From positions 3,663,001 through 3,727,000 of the forward strand of contig NC_092523.1 in NCBI RefSeq assembly GCF_037038585.1: 64,000 nucleotides of DNA. The letters run 5' to 3'. Positions within the stretch are counted from its first letter, which is position 1. Each line of letters begins with the position of its first letter. The DNA comes from Patagioenas fasciata. Its lineage: Eukaryota > Chordata > Aves > Columbiformes > Columbidae. Positions 31,405 to 46,400 of the stretch are shown here, in pieces. The translations under genes were made by a program, and so were the position numbers. The notes under the pieces were generated by a model. It saw only the letters and a program-made list of their open reading frames with translations, was not told the origin of the DNA and did no database searches.

Positions 31405-34400
31405 CTGCAAGGGTTGCAGGGAGAAGCCGTGAGTCTCTGCACACATGCTGGCTGCAAACCCACCTCCCCACTGTCCACCTGTGTCCGCTGGGCAAGTGGC
31501 CACCCCTGAGACCCCAGAAAAGTGGGTGACAACCTTTCTGCTGCTGTATGGGGAGTGGGAACGTATTTGCTACATCACACAAAACTGACATGACACAAAA
31601 CTTTCTCCAAGTCTGGAGAACAGGAGCTGAGAGGAGACCTTCTGATCTCTGAACTGCCTGAAAGGAGCTTGGAGCCAGGGGGGTCGGGCTCTGCTCCCCA
31701 GGAACAAGCGCCAGGAGTAGAGGAAACAGCCTCAAGTTGTGCCAGGGGAGGTTGAGGTTGGATGTGGGGAACAATTTCTTCCCCAAAGGGCTGTGGGGCA
31801 TTGGAACAGGCTGCCCAGGGCAGTGCTGGAGTCACCATCCCTGGAGGGTTGGACAGATGGAGATGAGGTTCTCAGGACATGGGGCAGTGCCAGGGGTGGG
31901 TTATGGTTTGACTTGATGTTAAAGGTTTTTTCCAACCAAAATGATTCTGTGATTCTATGAAGAGGATTAAAAAAAGCAGGATCCAGCAAAAGGCTCACAT
32001 CATGCTGCATCCTTCCAAACCGAGGGATGACACTCAACCCTCGCGTGGGCTTCGCTGCAGGCCGGCACTGACAGTGCAGACCTCCGAAGTCGAAATAAAA
32101 GTGCGGTAGCAGCTCACTTACATCTGTCTGTACCATCTGGCAGCGCTGAGCCCGGATCCGGCTCACGAAGCCATAAACGTCCACCTTCCTCTCCGCGTGC
32201 ATCATGTCCAGCATGGCATCGATGACGATAAAAGTGCCTGTGCGTCCCACCCCGGCACTGAAAGAGCAGAGGGGACAAGTGGTCAGTGCAGCAGTGTTGG
32301 TGTTGAGGTCCCTTGTGGAGTGCCCGGGAGTGAGCCAGACGCTTCCCAGCAGTGAGTAAATAGCAACATCTGTTTCGGAGACGAGAGGGGTTCTCAGCCT
32401 GGTGTTCGGCGTTGCCTGGGTTTTGCAGAGAGAGGCACAGAGAATCTCCAGCAACCGCTGTGGCCAGAGTGCATGAGGACACCAAGCAGAGTGAGCCCCT
32501 GTCAGTGCTTCAAAGGGGCCGATAAGAAAGGTGGGGACAGACTTTTCAGCAGGGTCTGTTGTGATAGGACAAGGGGTGATGGTTTTAAAGGAGGGAGATT
32601 CAGGCTGGATATGAGGAAGGAATTGTTGGCGCTGAGGGTGGTGAGAGCCTGGCCCAGGTTGGGCAGAGAGGTGGTGGATGAACCATCCCTGGAGACATCC
32701 CAGGCCAGGCTGGACGGGGCTCTGAGCAACCTGAGCTGGTGAAGATGTCCCTGCTCATGGCAGGGCTGGCACAGGGGGAGCTGGGAAGGTCCCTTCAACC
32801 CAAACCATTCTATGATTCTGTGACTCTATGATTAGGAAGAGTGTGACCAGCAGGTCGAGGTAGGTTATCCTGCCCCTCTCCTCTGCCTGGTGAGGCTGCA
32901 TCTGGGACCAGTTCTGGGCTCTCCAGTTTAAGAAGGACAAGGAATTACTGGCGGGACTCCACCAGACGCTACAAAGATGGAGCATCTTTGGGCCTGGAGC
33001 TTCTTTCTTATGACAAAAGACTGAGAGAGCTTGGTCTTCTGGAGAAGAGAAAGAGAGGGACCTTATCAATGCTGATATATAGCTCCAGGGTGGGTGTCAG
33101 AGGATGGACCAGACTCTGTTCAGTGGTGCCCAATGACAGGGTGAGGGACAATGGGTACAGACTGAAACACGGGAGGTTCCGTCTGAATATGAGGAGAAAC
33201 TTCTTTCCTGTGAGGTGCCAGAGCCTGGCCCAGGCTGCCCAGAGAGGCTGTGGAGTCTCCTTCTCTGGAGACATTCAAACCCACCTGGACACGACCCTGT
33301 GTGATCTGCTCTGGTGACCCTGCGTGAGCAGGGGGGTTGGACTGGGTGATCTCCAGAGGTCCCTTCAACCCAAACCAGTCTGTGATCTTGTGATTCTGTG
33401 ATCATCCCTGCCTTCAACTGTGGGGCTTTCCCTTACCAAAACACGGACAGGAGGCTCTGTGGCTCCCCCAGCCTTGCTGCTGTGCCTGAACCCATCCCAC
33501 AGGAGGTCAAACACCATAGTCCCTGCTCTCAGTCCCGCTGTCAGCTGAGTTCTGCGTTCTCACAACAAGGGATGTTGCCCTCACATGCCCAGGGCAGTGG
33601 AAATCCAAGGGAGATGCCACCAACGTCCAGCTGTGGTGTCAAGCTTGGCTCACTCAGCACCCATCTGACCCAAACCCAGCATGAGCTGTTCACACCATCA
33701 CATCAGTGATTCCAACAAGTTCCTTCAATTCATATGCATTTTTTTAACGTTCCTGTGTGGAGCATTCCCATTTAACACAGGAAAGTTAAATAAAAAAGAG
33801 CAGGACGTACCTGCAGTGCACGACGATCGCTCCTGCATATTGGGGGTTACACGTCTTCACCTTCTTCAAGAACTTCAGCATCCCGATGGGGGTGAAGGGG
33901 ACCCCAAAATCGGGCCAGCTGGTGAAGTGGAACTGAGTCACCAGGCGCTGAGGCTTCTTGTTCGTGACATCGCCAACCTGAAGGGAAAATGTGCCTATAC
34001 TCAGATTTTCCTTTTTTCCCCCAAAAGCGAGGGTAGACAGGGAGCTGCAGTCCCAAGACTAGAGCTGGATGGCTTAAGAAGAACTAGCTGAAAGGGCACA
34101 GACCCAGGCTCCAGACCCAAATTAATCTCCAAAAACATGACATTTTAATCACCCGGCATCACATCCCACCTCCTGGGGGTGAGAGGTGCCATCCTGGCCT
34201 TGGCTGTGGCTCCGACCTGCCAGAAGCTGCTGTTTCATTCTCAGTGAGCTCAAACAGAAGCTGCTGCTTCATCCTTCCCATTCCTCTGTCCACAAGGCCC
34301 TCAATTAAAGGCAGCGGAGGAAACCACCCCATGTCTGGGCCATCAGAGAGAGGGGTGAGGCTCAGGAGAACCCCGCTCAGGGTCCACATGGGTTTTCAAC

Positions 34401-37400
34401 CACCAGCTCTTCCTTGCTGGCCTCTGAGATCAGCAAGAAAATAAACAGAGTGACTAAAGCACCCAGAGCCTCCTCAGAGGATGAGAAAATGTAGCAACAG
34501 ATGGGAAAACAATCAGAACCAATGCATGCGGTGCTGGATTTTGTCTCTGTATCTGATTATTTGCAGGCATTGTGTATCTGTGGGGGAGAGGAGGAACTGA
34601 TACTGGTAACAATAATGAGGTAGAAAACAGTAATGAGGAAGAAATTGTTGGCCCTGAGGGTGGTGAGAGCCTGGCCCAGGTTGGCCAGAGAGGTGGTGGA
34701 TGAACCATCCCTGGAGACATCCCAGGCCAAGCTGGACGGGGCTCTGAGCAACCTGAGCTGGTGAAGATGTCCCTGCTCATGGCAGGGGTGGTACTGGGGG
34801 AGCTGGGAAGGTCCCTTCAACACAAACTGTTCTGTGATTCTATGAACAGCAAGTCGACTGAATTTCAGCCCTTGGGTACTCCAGCACCTCCGCTCTCAGT
34901 ACAGCCACACAGTAACTGCTGGGAATGGGCTCCCAGGTCAGTAAATTCTTAATAGTTCTGGTTAAAAATGGGTGTTTGGGTCATTTCATCCCAGCTCTGC
35001 TCTCACGGCACCTCAGAGGAGTTGAGGAAAAGCTGTTGGATGCCCAGTGTGGAGAGGGAAGGGATGGGATGGGGTGGGGTGGGATGGGACAGGAGACATG
35101 AGCCCTGGCACCTGCTGGATGCAGAACTTGCGCACGGTGTAATCCACCAGGACCGTCACGTCCTCCACGGACACTCGGATGTTCCCGTAGGTCCAGCAGC
35201 CCTGATCCGGCCAGTACTGAGCACATTTACACTGCGGGGAGAGAAAACAGGAGCAGGTGAGCTCCGGTCCCTTGGGATCGGCTCCAAGACATGCCCATGG
35301 ACATGAGATGTGCCAGGCTGGGATGAAGCTGGGTTAGATACCAGCCCACGAAGCCTCCTGGCACCTACCTCTTTCCTCTCTTTCAGGTTGGTCACCATGA
35401 CAATTGTCGCTGTGTTTTGCTCCCAAATCATCCTCCAAAAATCATTCACGGTTTCTTCCTTTGGTCCTAAGAGGGAGGTAAAAAAAGAAATGTTGTCTTT
35501 GGGATCAACCCTTCAAGTGTTGGGACTGAAACCCAAATGTGCGAAGTCACACGTCGTTGGATGATGCAACACAATTTGGCCAATAGATGTCAGCACAGGA
35601 GGTGTTTTGGTGTCCAGGAATGGCCACTAAGCCAAGGAACGATCCTATCACACAAGAGCTGAGCTTTTTGGGTATGTTTTATGATGTAATTTTTAGCTCA
35701 AGAAGGGGAAATCAGACAAATGGAGCATGGAAACCACTTGCCCAAGGTCACCCAGGGAAATTGTGTCCGTCGTCGCAGAAGCGCTGTCCCTGAGCTTTGT
35801 GCTTTAACCAGCCATGTTCCTTTGGACCAGGGGAGCCCACAGGGTGTTGTGCTGTGGTTAAACCAGCACAACTTTGCAGAGCAGAAGGACCCCAGCCCAA
35901 CCTCCACCAGCCAGAGCTGTGGGAATAACTGAGCATTTACCTTGTGCAGCAATGAACTTGTTTTTCTCTTGGTACCCCTGTAGAGAAAAAGAGAGACAAA
36001 TGAAAATATAAGGATTTTTCTAATGAGTCGTGAAATGCATCTCCATCATTAACAAACTGAGCCATTGCCTGCTCTGTTGCTCACTCCCTGCAGCCTCCAA
36101 GGCGAGAAACAGGACTGATGGGGGGGCAGAAATAGTGGAAAATCCCTGTGCAAAGGGTCCTTGTCCCAAGGAAATGCTTCCCATGCTCAGGTAATGGGGG
36201 AATCACCCCATTTTTTGGCACAGGGCACTAATGCGGCAGTGCCCAACAGCCCTTCCACTGGGACCAGACCCTGCATCCAGAGCATCCCACGAAAATCAGG
36301 ATTAATCTTAAGGAGATCGGGCTGTTGAACTCCTGAGAATTGATTTTGTGTACTTCCTAATGGATATTTATTTACTGCTGAGCAAAGGATAAAGCTCTTT
36401 TGGGTCTTGCTTTTCTTCACATGCCTCCTTCTCTCTCAAAGTATGATTTATTTGAGCTATATGTTGATAATCATATCGGACTCATCTCCTCCTAGGAGCA
36501 GAGCAGGGCAATGTTGCTTTGATTTCAGCTGCATCACTTGATTTCTTTTTCATGCCCTTCCCAGGTCCAGGCCTGTGAGCTGGGAAGTACCGATGATTAA
36601 CCAGCCACACCACTCATCAGCGGTAATGAGAAATCCCCAATTCCTGCAGGAAGAGTTTCCAAACCCCTTCCAAACCAACCAGCTCGGTTTTGCAGCACTC
36701 TGAGGAGTGTAAGTGTGGAAAAGAGAGGTGGGAAGAGATGTGACTGTGGCAAAACCACCGAGCGATGGCAGAGATACAGCCAGGATCTATGAGTCCCAGC
36801 TCCCGGCCTCTTATTCCAACCACTTTTGTCTGGGTTTACAACATGAAGTGGAGCACAGTGAGCTCTGTCATGGCCACACAAAGGTTACGAGATCAAAAAT
36901 CAGTGTAATTTATTGCTCTGGAGGTGCTGGGGAGATGTTAATGTAGGTGGTAGCACAAATCACATCCCATAAAAGCTCCACAATCCTGGGGGTACCAGGC
37001 ATTGTTGGCTGGGGCTCAGCTGGTGGAGATTTCCCCTTCAAATGACAAAACTCACGTTAATGAAGGAGGCGTTGATGTAGTCGGAGTCAGGAACTCCTTC
37101 AACAGGAGTCAGGTGAACCCTGGAATGATCATCTGGAAGCAAATTAAAACTCTGCATTAAAAACAACTCCCTCCACGCAGCCGGTATCTGGTGTAACGAG
37201 AAAGCCGGGTGTTGGAGTGGGGCCTGGGCAGACACAAACACCTTTATGCCCCCAAATCCTTCTCCCTTAAGCCTGGAGAGGTGCTAAACCTCACCCAAGA
37301 AGTTCTTCACCTGCAGAGCACTCACATTTGAGGAAGCCCCAAGCCAGCCTGCTGCCCCACACCACCCATTTCAGCATTTCCCAACCGCTTTGTTTGCCAC

Positions 37401-40400
37401 AACCTCCTGCTGCTGGTGGCTCCAGGGAGCTCCTCCTTGTAGATATCTAAAGCTAAAGGAGATGCAGCCACGCATCTGGGATGGGAAATGACCTCAACTA
37501 CATCCTCACCCATCCCAGAAAAAGGAATGGGGATCTCAAGATGTGTTCCCCTCAACCCAGCCCAACCAGCTCTGCTACCTACAGGGCAAAATGTTGACGT
37601 ATCTGTTCTTCTCCTTGTTCTCCTCCTTGGAAGCAGCTTCGCACGTGGCCTGGATAGGACACGCTGGGAGAGCCTGAAACAGCAGAAAAGGGGTTTTTCT
37701 GTGATGTTTGTACTCATGGCACAGCAGTATCCACAACACAGCTGGCACATCGGCGCATGCTGTATCTCAGCATCCCCTTCAGTCGTGTTCCCACCACCCA
37801 CAGCCCTTACCTCCACCCCAACAACAGTTCCTTGTTCCCACCACGCTCAAGGAGACCATTCATGATGGACCAGAGAGAGCAAATCGCTTCGAAAAATGTG
37901 ACATCTGGAACATCAGGACCCACTGACACAAGGTGGCAGCAAAGCCTCCAACACCAAACCTACCAGTACAGGGACGCAGGAGCTCGATTCTGCCCATAGA
38001 GGCTCCTGCTGAGATTTCCTCCATTAACAACAATGCTAAAACTAATTAAACCCCTGCGATGTACCCCCATGGCCCAAGCACACCCCGTGATGGGAAGGAG
38101 CATCCATGCAGGGAGTTATTTTCCATCCAGCAGCGTCAGGAACTGGTAGGTTGGGGGTGCTGGGGTCATGGGCGATGCTGTGTTGGTCACGTTTTGGGTT
38201 CGAGCAGAGGATGTGCCTCCCCAGAATGGTTATTCCACGATCTCTTCGAACAGAGAAGGGGATGAAAAGTTATTGGAGGGATTCACCATCCTTTCCAGCT
38301 GACAGGACAGACGTGTTTCAGCAGCGGAAGTCTTTGAGGCTTTATTGGTATTATTTATAACCTGAAAACCTCATCTCCCCGGGGTTTCATTCCACCTATC
38401 TAGTTTCATCGGAGTGTGGCCAGGAACAGTATCAAGTTGTGCAGCAGCTGGAGAAACTCAAGTGGCTTTTTCTGTTTTGATCTTCTCATCATCCTCATAT
38501 TGTCACATCACACCTTGGACCTCAGGTTTTAGGTATTTGCAGATGACACCTCTGCAGTGCAGACAACCGGATTAACAGATTTGCTTTAATTAGGCTGCTG
38601 GAGAGTTCAGGGAGTTCAGCATCTCCTACATTATGTGCTGGGATACACCAGTTATTTAACTCTGTCCCCTGCCTACTTTTGTCACGCCAAGGTGAAACAG
38701 GTTTATCGCCACAAGAAGTTGCAGAGCTCAGCAACGTCAGGAAGAGGTTGTGGCTCAGAAGAGACGCTCCAGCATGGTGGGATAACCACAATACCTGAAT
38801 TATTCCTCACTCTCTTGTCCGATAAATTGCCATCATTCTGCTTCAGGGTTAACAGCTCATTGAAACACATGGGGTCATTTCTGTTTCTCTGTCAGAGCTC
38901 TTGTTTTGGTTCTTTGTGGATTTAAGATGATGACAGGCCATTCACATTGGCGATGTTTCCCTCGTAGCCATGAGGAGCAGGAGGATGGAGGCAGCTCCTG
39001 GGAGGAAAGCAGCCAGCAGGGAAGCTCTGGATGATCCCAACATCTCCAGGACACGTCCTGAACCCAAAAAGTGTAACCTCATAGTGCTGCTTGCTAACAA
39101 ACCTCTGCTCTCTGTAGCGCATGTGAGGGGTAGCGGCTTTTCCACCCTCCCAGCAGATTCATGGACAGAATCCTCCCACCTCGCAGCCCTTTGAGAAACC
39201 CCTGAGGACCAAGCAGACCATCAGTCCCTCTGTGACGCTCTCAGAGAAGCTCTTTTGAAGCACGGCATCCAGCAGCAGCACTGTTATTTGGTCGATTCGG
39301 TTTCCCAAGCCAGGTACCACAGCGCACCACAGCTCTGATGTATCCAAAATTCTGTTCCTGCTCTACGAAGCGAGACCAGAATTTTCCCTGTTCTCCATCT
39401 TAAGCCCGACACCGAGAGCAGCCTGTGGGATTTAAGAGCGAGAAGTGAAGGCACTCACGTTGAACTCCTCCCGAAAGAGCTTGTTGTCGTCGGCCATGCG
39501 GCGGTTGATCTCCTCCTCCAGCTTGTCGACGGGCAGAGGCGGGTACTTGCGGTTGGTGCTGGGGGAGCGGGCGAGCAGCGGCATGCTCTGCGGCTCTGCA
39601 ATGACACCCCCAACATCAGAGCTGCCCACCCAGCCCAGAGCTCACCACACCCGGCTGGGCACAGGGACCTCGCACACCCCACAATGTTCACTTTTAGGGC
39701 CAGCTCGCATCCTCACTGCCCTGTATTTTCATAGAACAGTTTGGGTTGAAGGGACCTTCCCAGCTCCCCCAGTGCCACCACTGCTATGAGCAGGGACATC
39801 TTCACCAGCTCAGGTTGCTCAGAGCCTTGTCCAGCCTGGTGTTGAACACCACCTGGTCTTTTGCTCTTCCCATGGACAGTGCACAGAATACAATGAAAAG
39901 TTTTCAGTACACTGTGGCTGAGCATTATGCTGTTGGAGAGGCAGGACAGGACAATGAGGATCAAGTTTAACAACCCCACTTAATGCTACAGGCTTGGGGA
40001 AGAGCGGTTTGAAAGCTACCTGGCAGAAAAGTCCCTGGGGGTGTTGGTGACAGTGGTTGAACATGAGACAGTGTGTGCCCAGGTGGCCAAAAAGACCACG
40101 AGCATCCTGGCTGGTACCAGCACTGGTGTGGCCAGCAGGCCCAGAACAGTGACCGTCCCTGTGTTGGGATCTGGGGAGGCCAAACCTCAAATCCTGGGGT
40201 CAGTTTTGGGCCCCTCACACCAAGAAAGGCCTTGAGGTGCTGGAGCGAGTTGAGAGAAGGGAACGAAGCTGGTGAGGGGCTGGAGCACAAGTGTGATGGG
40301 AGCGGCTGAGGGACCTGGGGGGTTCAGCTGGAGAACAGGAGCTGAGGGGAGACCTTCTGATCTCTGAACTGCCTGAAAGGAGCTTGGAGCCAGGGGGGTC

Positions 40401-43400
40401 GGGCTCTGCTCCCCAGGAACAAGCGCCAGGAGCAGAGGAAACGGCCTCAAGTTGTGCCAGGGGAGGCTGAGGTTGGATCTGGGAACAATTTCTTCCCCAA
40501 AGGGCTGTGGGGCTTTGGAACAGGCTGCCCAGGGCAGTGCTGGAGTCACCATCCCTGGAGGACTGGACAGACGGACATGAAGTTCTCAGGACATGGGGTA
40601 GTGCCAGGGGTGGTTTATGGTCAGACTTGATGATCTTGAGGGTCTTTTCCAACCAAAACTATGATTCTAAGTCGTCAACACTGGGGGGTGAAGATCCCCT
40701 TGCTGTGAATTCAGATTCCACCCTCACTCACACGCAAGGTTTGGCCCCATCACCCTGACGTGACTCCCAGGCAGACACAGCAAAGGCAGCTGCTGCTTGT
40801 GGGTCCTCAGCAAAGCCAAGAAAGCCCATGGCAGGTTACACCAACACACCCCACAGTTTATGAAGTTCACACCTTTACTCACAAAAATGTAAAACAGGTA
40901 GGGAAGCTTTTAGCTGCCAACATTAGAAAAAGGTGCTGATTTTCAGTTAGTGCTCGCTCCAAAGGTGTTTGGTTTATGTGGAGGGAGCTCAAGAGAAGGA
41001 TCTGAACTGTTTCTAAGGGGTGGTGGATCTTGTTCAGCTCTTACTTTGGTGCCTACATTATAGCAAGCTTGCACAAGGCTTTACAATTGCATTTATACAT
41101 CTTAAGAAGGTTCAAAAAGGTTTTTATAAAGAAAAAAACAACGTATTCCCTGTTTTCTCTCAGAAATGTTAGTTTGGTGCCTACAGTTAGCGTGAAGATC
41201 TGCATGGGGGTTTTAATCCTAATCTGAAAGGGTACAAGGATATTTAATTATTCCTCAAATACGTAATTTTTCAATAAAAAGTTTCTTGGGGCAAAGAGAT
41301 ATTGTGAAAACTCAAGAGGAACAGTGAATAGTTTGGTGTTGGAAGTGATCACCCCTCTTAATATTCACCACGTGCGGGCAAACATTTTGTCTCTGAAATG
41401 AGCTGGGAAGCGGGATTTTCATGCTATAAAAGTTTTCCCAAAATCATGGAAAACGGGGCAAGTTCAGAACAAGAAAGAAATAAAAACGTAGATGAAAAAA
41501 CCCTACTTTCCTATAAAAATATAAGGTGGGAGGACAAAGCTGTGGCATCCAGTTCACTGAGTCCCCAGGCGCTGTCATTGCATCCACAGGCTTTCCTAGT
41601 CTTCTGGTGTATAGTATTTATATTATTCCGGACTATTTATATATATTTTTAAATTTATTTATATTTAACTTATTCAGGACAATCTTCACATGCCTTCCCA
41701 AGATGAGACTTGGGGAACACAATCTTTATTTTCCTTTTTGCACATTTCCTGCAAACCAGTACTCGGTGTGTTCCCAGTTCCATTTGAGCTGCCCAGTAAA
41801 AGATGTCACGATGTTGGCCACATGCCCAACAAGTGTCTTATTGCTGTGTCAGAAGGGGGAAGACCCTGTGTGGGCAGCTCAGAAGGGGCACAAACCAACC
41901 TCGCTTCTGCCACTTCAAGGGTTTTATGTCATTTTCATAATTTTTAACGGTTTTTAGGAGAATTTCTCATTATTTCACTAGGTGATTTCAGTTGGTTCCA
42001 AGCAGGGTAAAAACAAAAGGTGAAGATATTCCATTGTTACCCTGAAGAACATTTGCGTTGACCCGTTTCGATCCGAACAAAGCTTATTCCTCCTACAAGA
42101 TGAGGTTTTTACTCCCCATTTCGCGCCCATGTGGGTCTCACCTGCATCATCCGTCCGGCCATTGGTCAAGCGAAAGGAGTTGGAGTGACTCCCTGCTTGC
42201 TTGTACTTCTTGAACCTACCAACGACAAGGGAATGGAGAACATCAGTAGATACACAGAATCCCAGAATCCCAGAATGTCAGGGATCGGAAGGGACCTGGA
42301 AAGCTCATCCAGTGCAATCCCCCCATGGAGCAGGAACACCCAGCTGAGGTTCCACAGGAAGGTGTCCAGGCGGGTTTGAATGTCTGCAGAGAAGGAGACT
42401 CCACAACCTCCCTGGGCAGTCTGGGCCAGGCTCTGACACCCTCACCATGAAGAACTTTCTTCTCCAATTTAAGTGGAACCTTTTGTGTTCCAGTGTGAAC
42501 CCATGACCCCTTGTCCTACCATTGGTTGTCACCAAGAAGAGCCTGGCTCCATCCTCCTGACACTGCCCCTTTCCATATTGATCCCCGTGATCCTCAGTCT
42601 CCTCTTCTCCAGCTCCAGAGCCCCAGCTCCCTCAGCCTTTCCTCACACGGGAGATGCTCCACTCCCTTCAGCATCTTTGTTGCCCTATACCACCAAGAAG
42701 CACCTTCTGGATAAGAGATGCAGCCACGAAGGGTTTTCCTCACTTTATGGCTTGAGGAACCAGCTCCGAGATGTTCTGGGATCTCTAAAATCCCCCCCAT
42801 GGGTGTAAACTTTAAGTGAAAGGCCGCAGGAGACCAGAGCGAGGTGAAAACCACGTGGAGAAGCTTTAAGGCTGTGTTTTATAGGGGACACCCCACGGAG
42901 TTCCTGCTCCACGGGCTGATTCAGTAAAGCAAATAAACCCCGGGCTGATCTGTCCTCCTGCAGCAAAACCCATCTCCACGTGCTTTTAACGGGAAGCAGA
43001 TGCTTATGCTCCGTTTGCCCAAAATTCAGGGTTTTGCTGAATCACCGGGTAGGCAGCTGTGAACAGAAAGGCTTATTTTTTTACTTTATTAAGGGCTGGG
43101 AGCCAGGTGGGGAGGACTCGAATTCTGCTGCTGCCCAAATCCTGAGGCAAAACTCTCAGCGGGTTCCCCCTGCAAGGCCAGGAGACGAGAGGAATTTTTC
43201 CATCGCTAAGCAGAGAGTTTTATCTCTTTCTTTAATTTTGTTCTTACTTATTTAATCAGCAAATTGTTGAGTAAATTAAGATGTTTAGTGTGGGTGAGCT
43301 TTCTTAGCTGAGCAGATACACACTCAGGATCAGGGAATAGTACATTTTGAACAGCCCAGATGTTTGGATTTTTTGGAAAATGGACCTAAAAAGGCTATTT

Positions 43401-46400
43401 TTTTAGTTATAATTCCTGCTACAGCATCAGCTAATGCTCCCAACAAGCTCTGGTTGTACATAAGTCTGGTACCTCAGGCAGAGCTCGGCTCTGGATGCTG
43501 GATCACGTTCAATATCCAGGTGGGAATCCAAGAATAGCACACAAAGGACTTTCTGGTGCCATGTTCAAGTCCCTGGATTCAGGGACTTCAGTTCACCCTC
43601 AGCCTTGCAAGGAGACCGCACCTGCTTTTTAACAGCACTTGTGGGGCTTTGGTTTAATCCATCCTACCAAACATGACATTTTCAGTAGCAGAACAGGCAT
43701 CACCCCACACAAGGATCAGCTTTATAGACAAAGGAATAAGCATCATTTACTAAATAATCACAAACATAATTTTCATTATCCTTACAGGTTTCTTTCGCAA
43801 ACACCAGCTGTGTCAGCATTTAGCTTAGGAAACAGCACAAAAGGTTTATTCCTGTTCACTCGGTAATTAATTACTGCCAATTAAGGGAAGTCGGCATTAA
43901 AGCATTTCTTACCTTAACATGTACAGCACAATAATAATAAATACTATGACTAGAAGGGAAGACAGGGCCACCATCACAGCTATAATCGGAGTCTCATCTG
44001 CAATAGGAAAAGAGAAGTGGGGTTATCAACAGCGAAAATCAAGTGCCAACATTTAACAGGGCAGAGCTCTACAACTGCTGCTTGCAAAATATATTATTAA
44101 TATTAATATTATTAATAGTATTAAGTAAGGTTCTGTTTCTCCAGTGGTGGTTCACCAGCCACCATTAGAAGTTTGCTCTGTCACCTGGGGATCTACAAAG
44201 TGTCTGCCTGAGACATAAGGATCCACATGAGCAGTTTCTAATAGGTCCATGAGTTTGGCCAAACACTATAAGGATCCTTTTGTAACAAGAGGTGAGAACT
44301 GTGGCACTTGGAAGATCCCACAGACCCTACATTATAAAAATAGTCCCGATTTTGCTGCTCTTTCCCCTTGGAAATATTGAGTTCGGGAGGAGGTGACATC
44401 AGAGGACCCATCGCGACACTTCTCAAGGGCAGGTGCTGCACAACTCCCTTGCAAACACCCTTAGATTAGGCACATCTGAGATGTTCCCATACTCTGAGAC
44501 CCACAAGAAACTATTATATTAATAAGCTATTTGTAACTTGCCCTGGAGGTCAATGAAACAGTGTTTGGTGCAAGCAAATTATCCAGATGGGGTTGGAAGC
44601 CAAGCAATGCTATCCAGATCAGAAAACGACCCTGAAGGGCACTTTTTCCAGATAAATGAGGACGCAGAGAGGCCAGCTGGGGGTATTTCCATTGTCCAGC
44701 TTGCGCAGTCTGTCTGGGCCATGGTGCTGTGTCTAAAAGCCTCAGCCCCCCACAGACTATAGGGAAAGACCCCCTTTCCACCTTCTGCGCATCCATTTCC
44801 CTGCCAGGGCAGATCCCCACTCCACGTCTCAGCCAGCAGATTTTCTTAGGTGGGATTTAATCTTGTCCATCTCTGATGATGGAGCTATCGAGAGACACTC
44901 TGGTTGAGTTTCCGCATTTGTTCCTCTGTGGTTGTGAGGTCGAGAAATGTTCTTCTGACCCAAGTATAAGATTTTTGTCCAGCCTGGCCTGGGATGTCTC
45001 CAGGGATGGTTCATCCACCACCTCTCTGCCCAACCTGGGCCAGGCTCTCACCACCCTCAGGGCCAACAATTTCTTCCTCATGTCCAGCCTGAATCTCCCT
45101 CCTTTAGGTTAAAACCATCACCCCTTGTCCTATCACAACAGGCCCTGCTGAGAAGTCTGCCCCCATCTTTCTTATCAGCCCCTTTTAAGTACTAAAAGGT
45201 GCAAAAATTATTTGAATGCAAGGACCTGCTGTGGCAAATAAAAACATGAAACCCTCCTGGTCTTGCATGTCTTAGTTCTTTCCATCTATGCTTGGTAACT
45301 GCGTGAGCTTTGGTATCACCCACCACGAATCACAGAATCCCAGAATGTCAGGGATCGGAAGGGCCCTGGAAAGCTCATCCAGTGCAATCCCCCCATGGAG
45401 CAGGAACACCCAGCTGAGGTTCCACAGGAAGGTGTCCAGGCGGGTTTGAATGTCTGCAGAGAAGGAGACTCCACAACCTCCCTGGGCAGCCTGGGCCAGG
45501 CTCTGACACCCTCACCCCCAACAAGTTTCTTCTCCAATTTAAGTGGAACCTTTTGTGTTCCAGTTTGTACCCATGACCCCTTGTCCTATCACTGATTGTC
45601 ACCGAGAAGAGCCTGGCTCCATCCTCCTGACACTCCCCCTTTCTATATCTGTAAACATTAATGAGTCCCCCCTCAGTCTCCTCTTCTCCAGCTCCAGAGC
45701 CCCAGCTCCCTCAGCCTTTCCTCACACGGGAGATGCTCCACTCCCTTCAGCATCTTTGTTGCCCTACACTGGACTCTCTCCAGCAGTTCCCTGTCCTTCT
45801 GGAACGGAGGGGCCCAAAAGCAAGACAGGGAAGGCAAAGCGACCACGGAGCATCTTAGCTCAACCTTGTGTCTCCTCTGAGGTGCTTCTCATTGACACCT
45901 CCGACCGTAACCATCACCATCATTCTGGCTGTAGGAGAGGACGCAGAGTTGCTTTGCCAAAGCCCACGGCGCTATATCCCCACTATGCACTGCTGAACCA
46001 TTTTTCCTGCCTTGGCTGGAGTTAAGCTCAGCCTAACCGGTGCTGAGCTGGGCTGGGGCCGCTGCGGTAGCATCGGTTGGCACGAGATGTGATTTACGGG
46101 CAGGGTTTTGGCAGGGGTGCCTCTGGCAGCAGGATGCAGGGAGCCCGGGGGGTTGTTATTTTTTATTGCAGCCGTTCTTTCGACACATGTGGCGGGATGA
46201 GTTAGAGCTTTTCCACCGCGGGCAGTAACCGCCGTGCTGCCGGCCCACCCAGCTAAACCCAGGCAGGAAACAAGCTGGAGGGTCCCTGGCCGGTCCCTCC
46301 ATCCCCGATGAGCGGTGCCAACCCCCGCCCAGCTCCCGTCCTGCTCAAGATCGGCCCTGGGGGTTTTACACACGTAATTCACTTGGAAAAGGGAGAAGAA

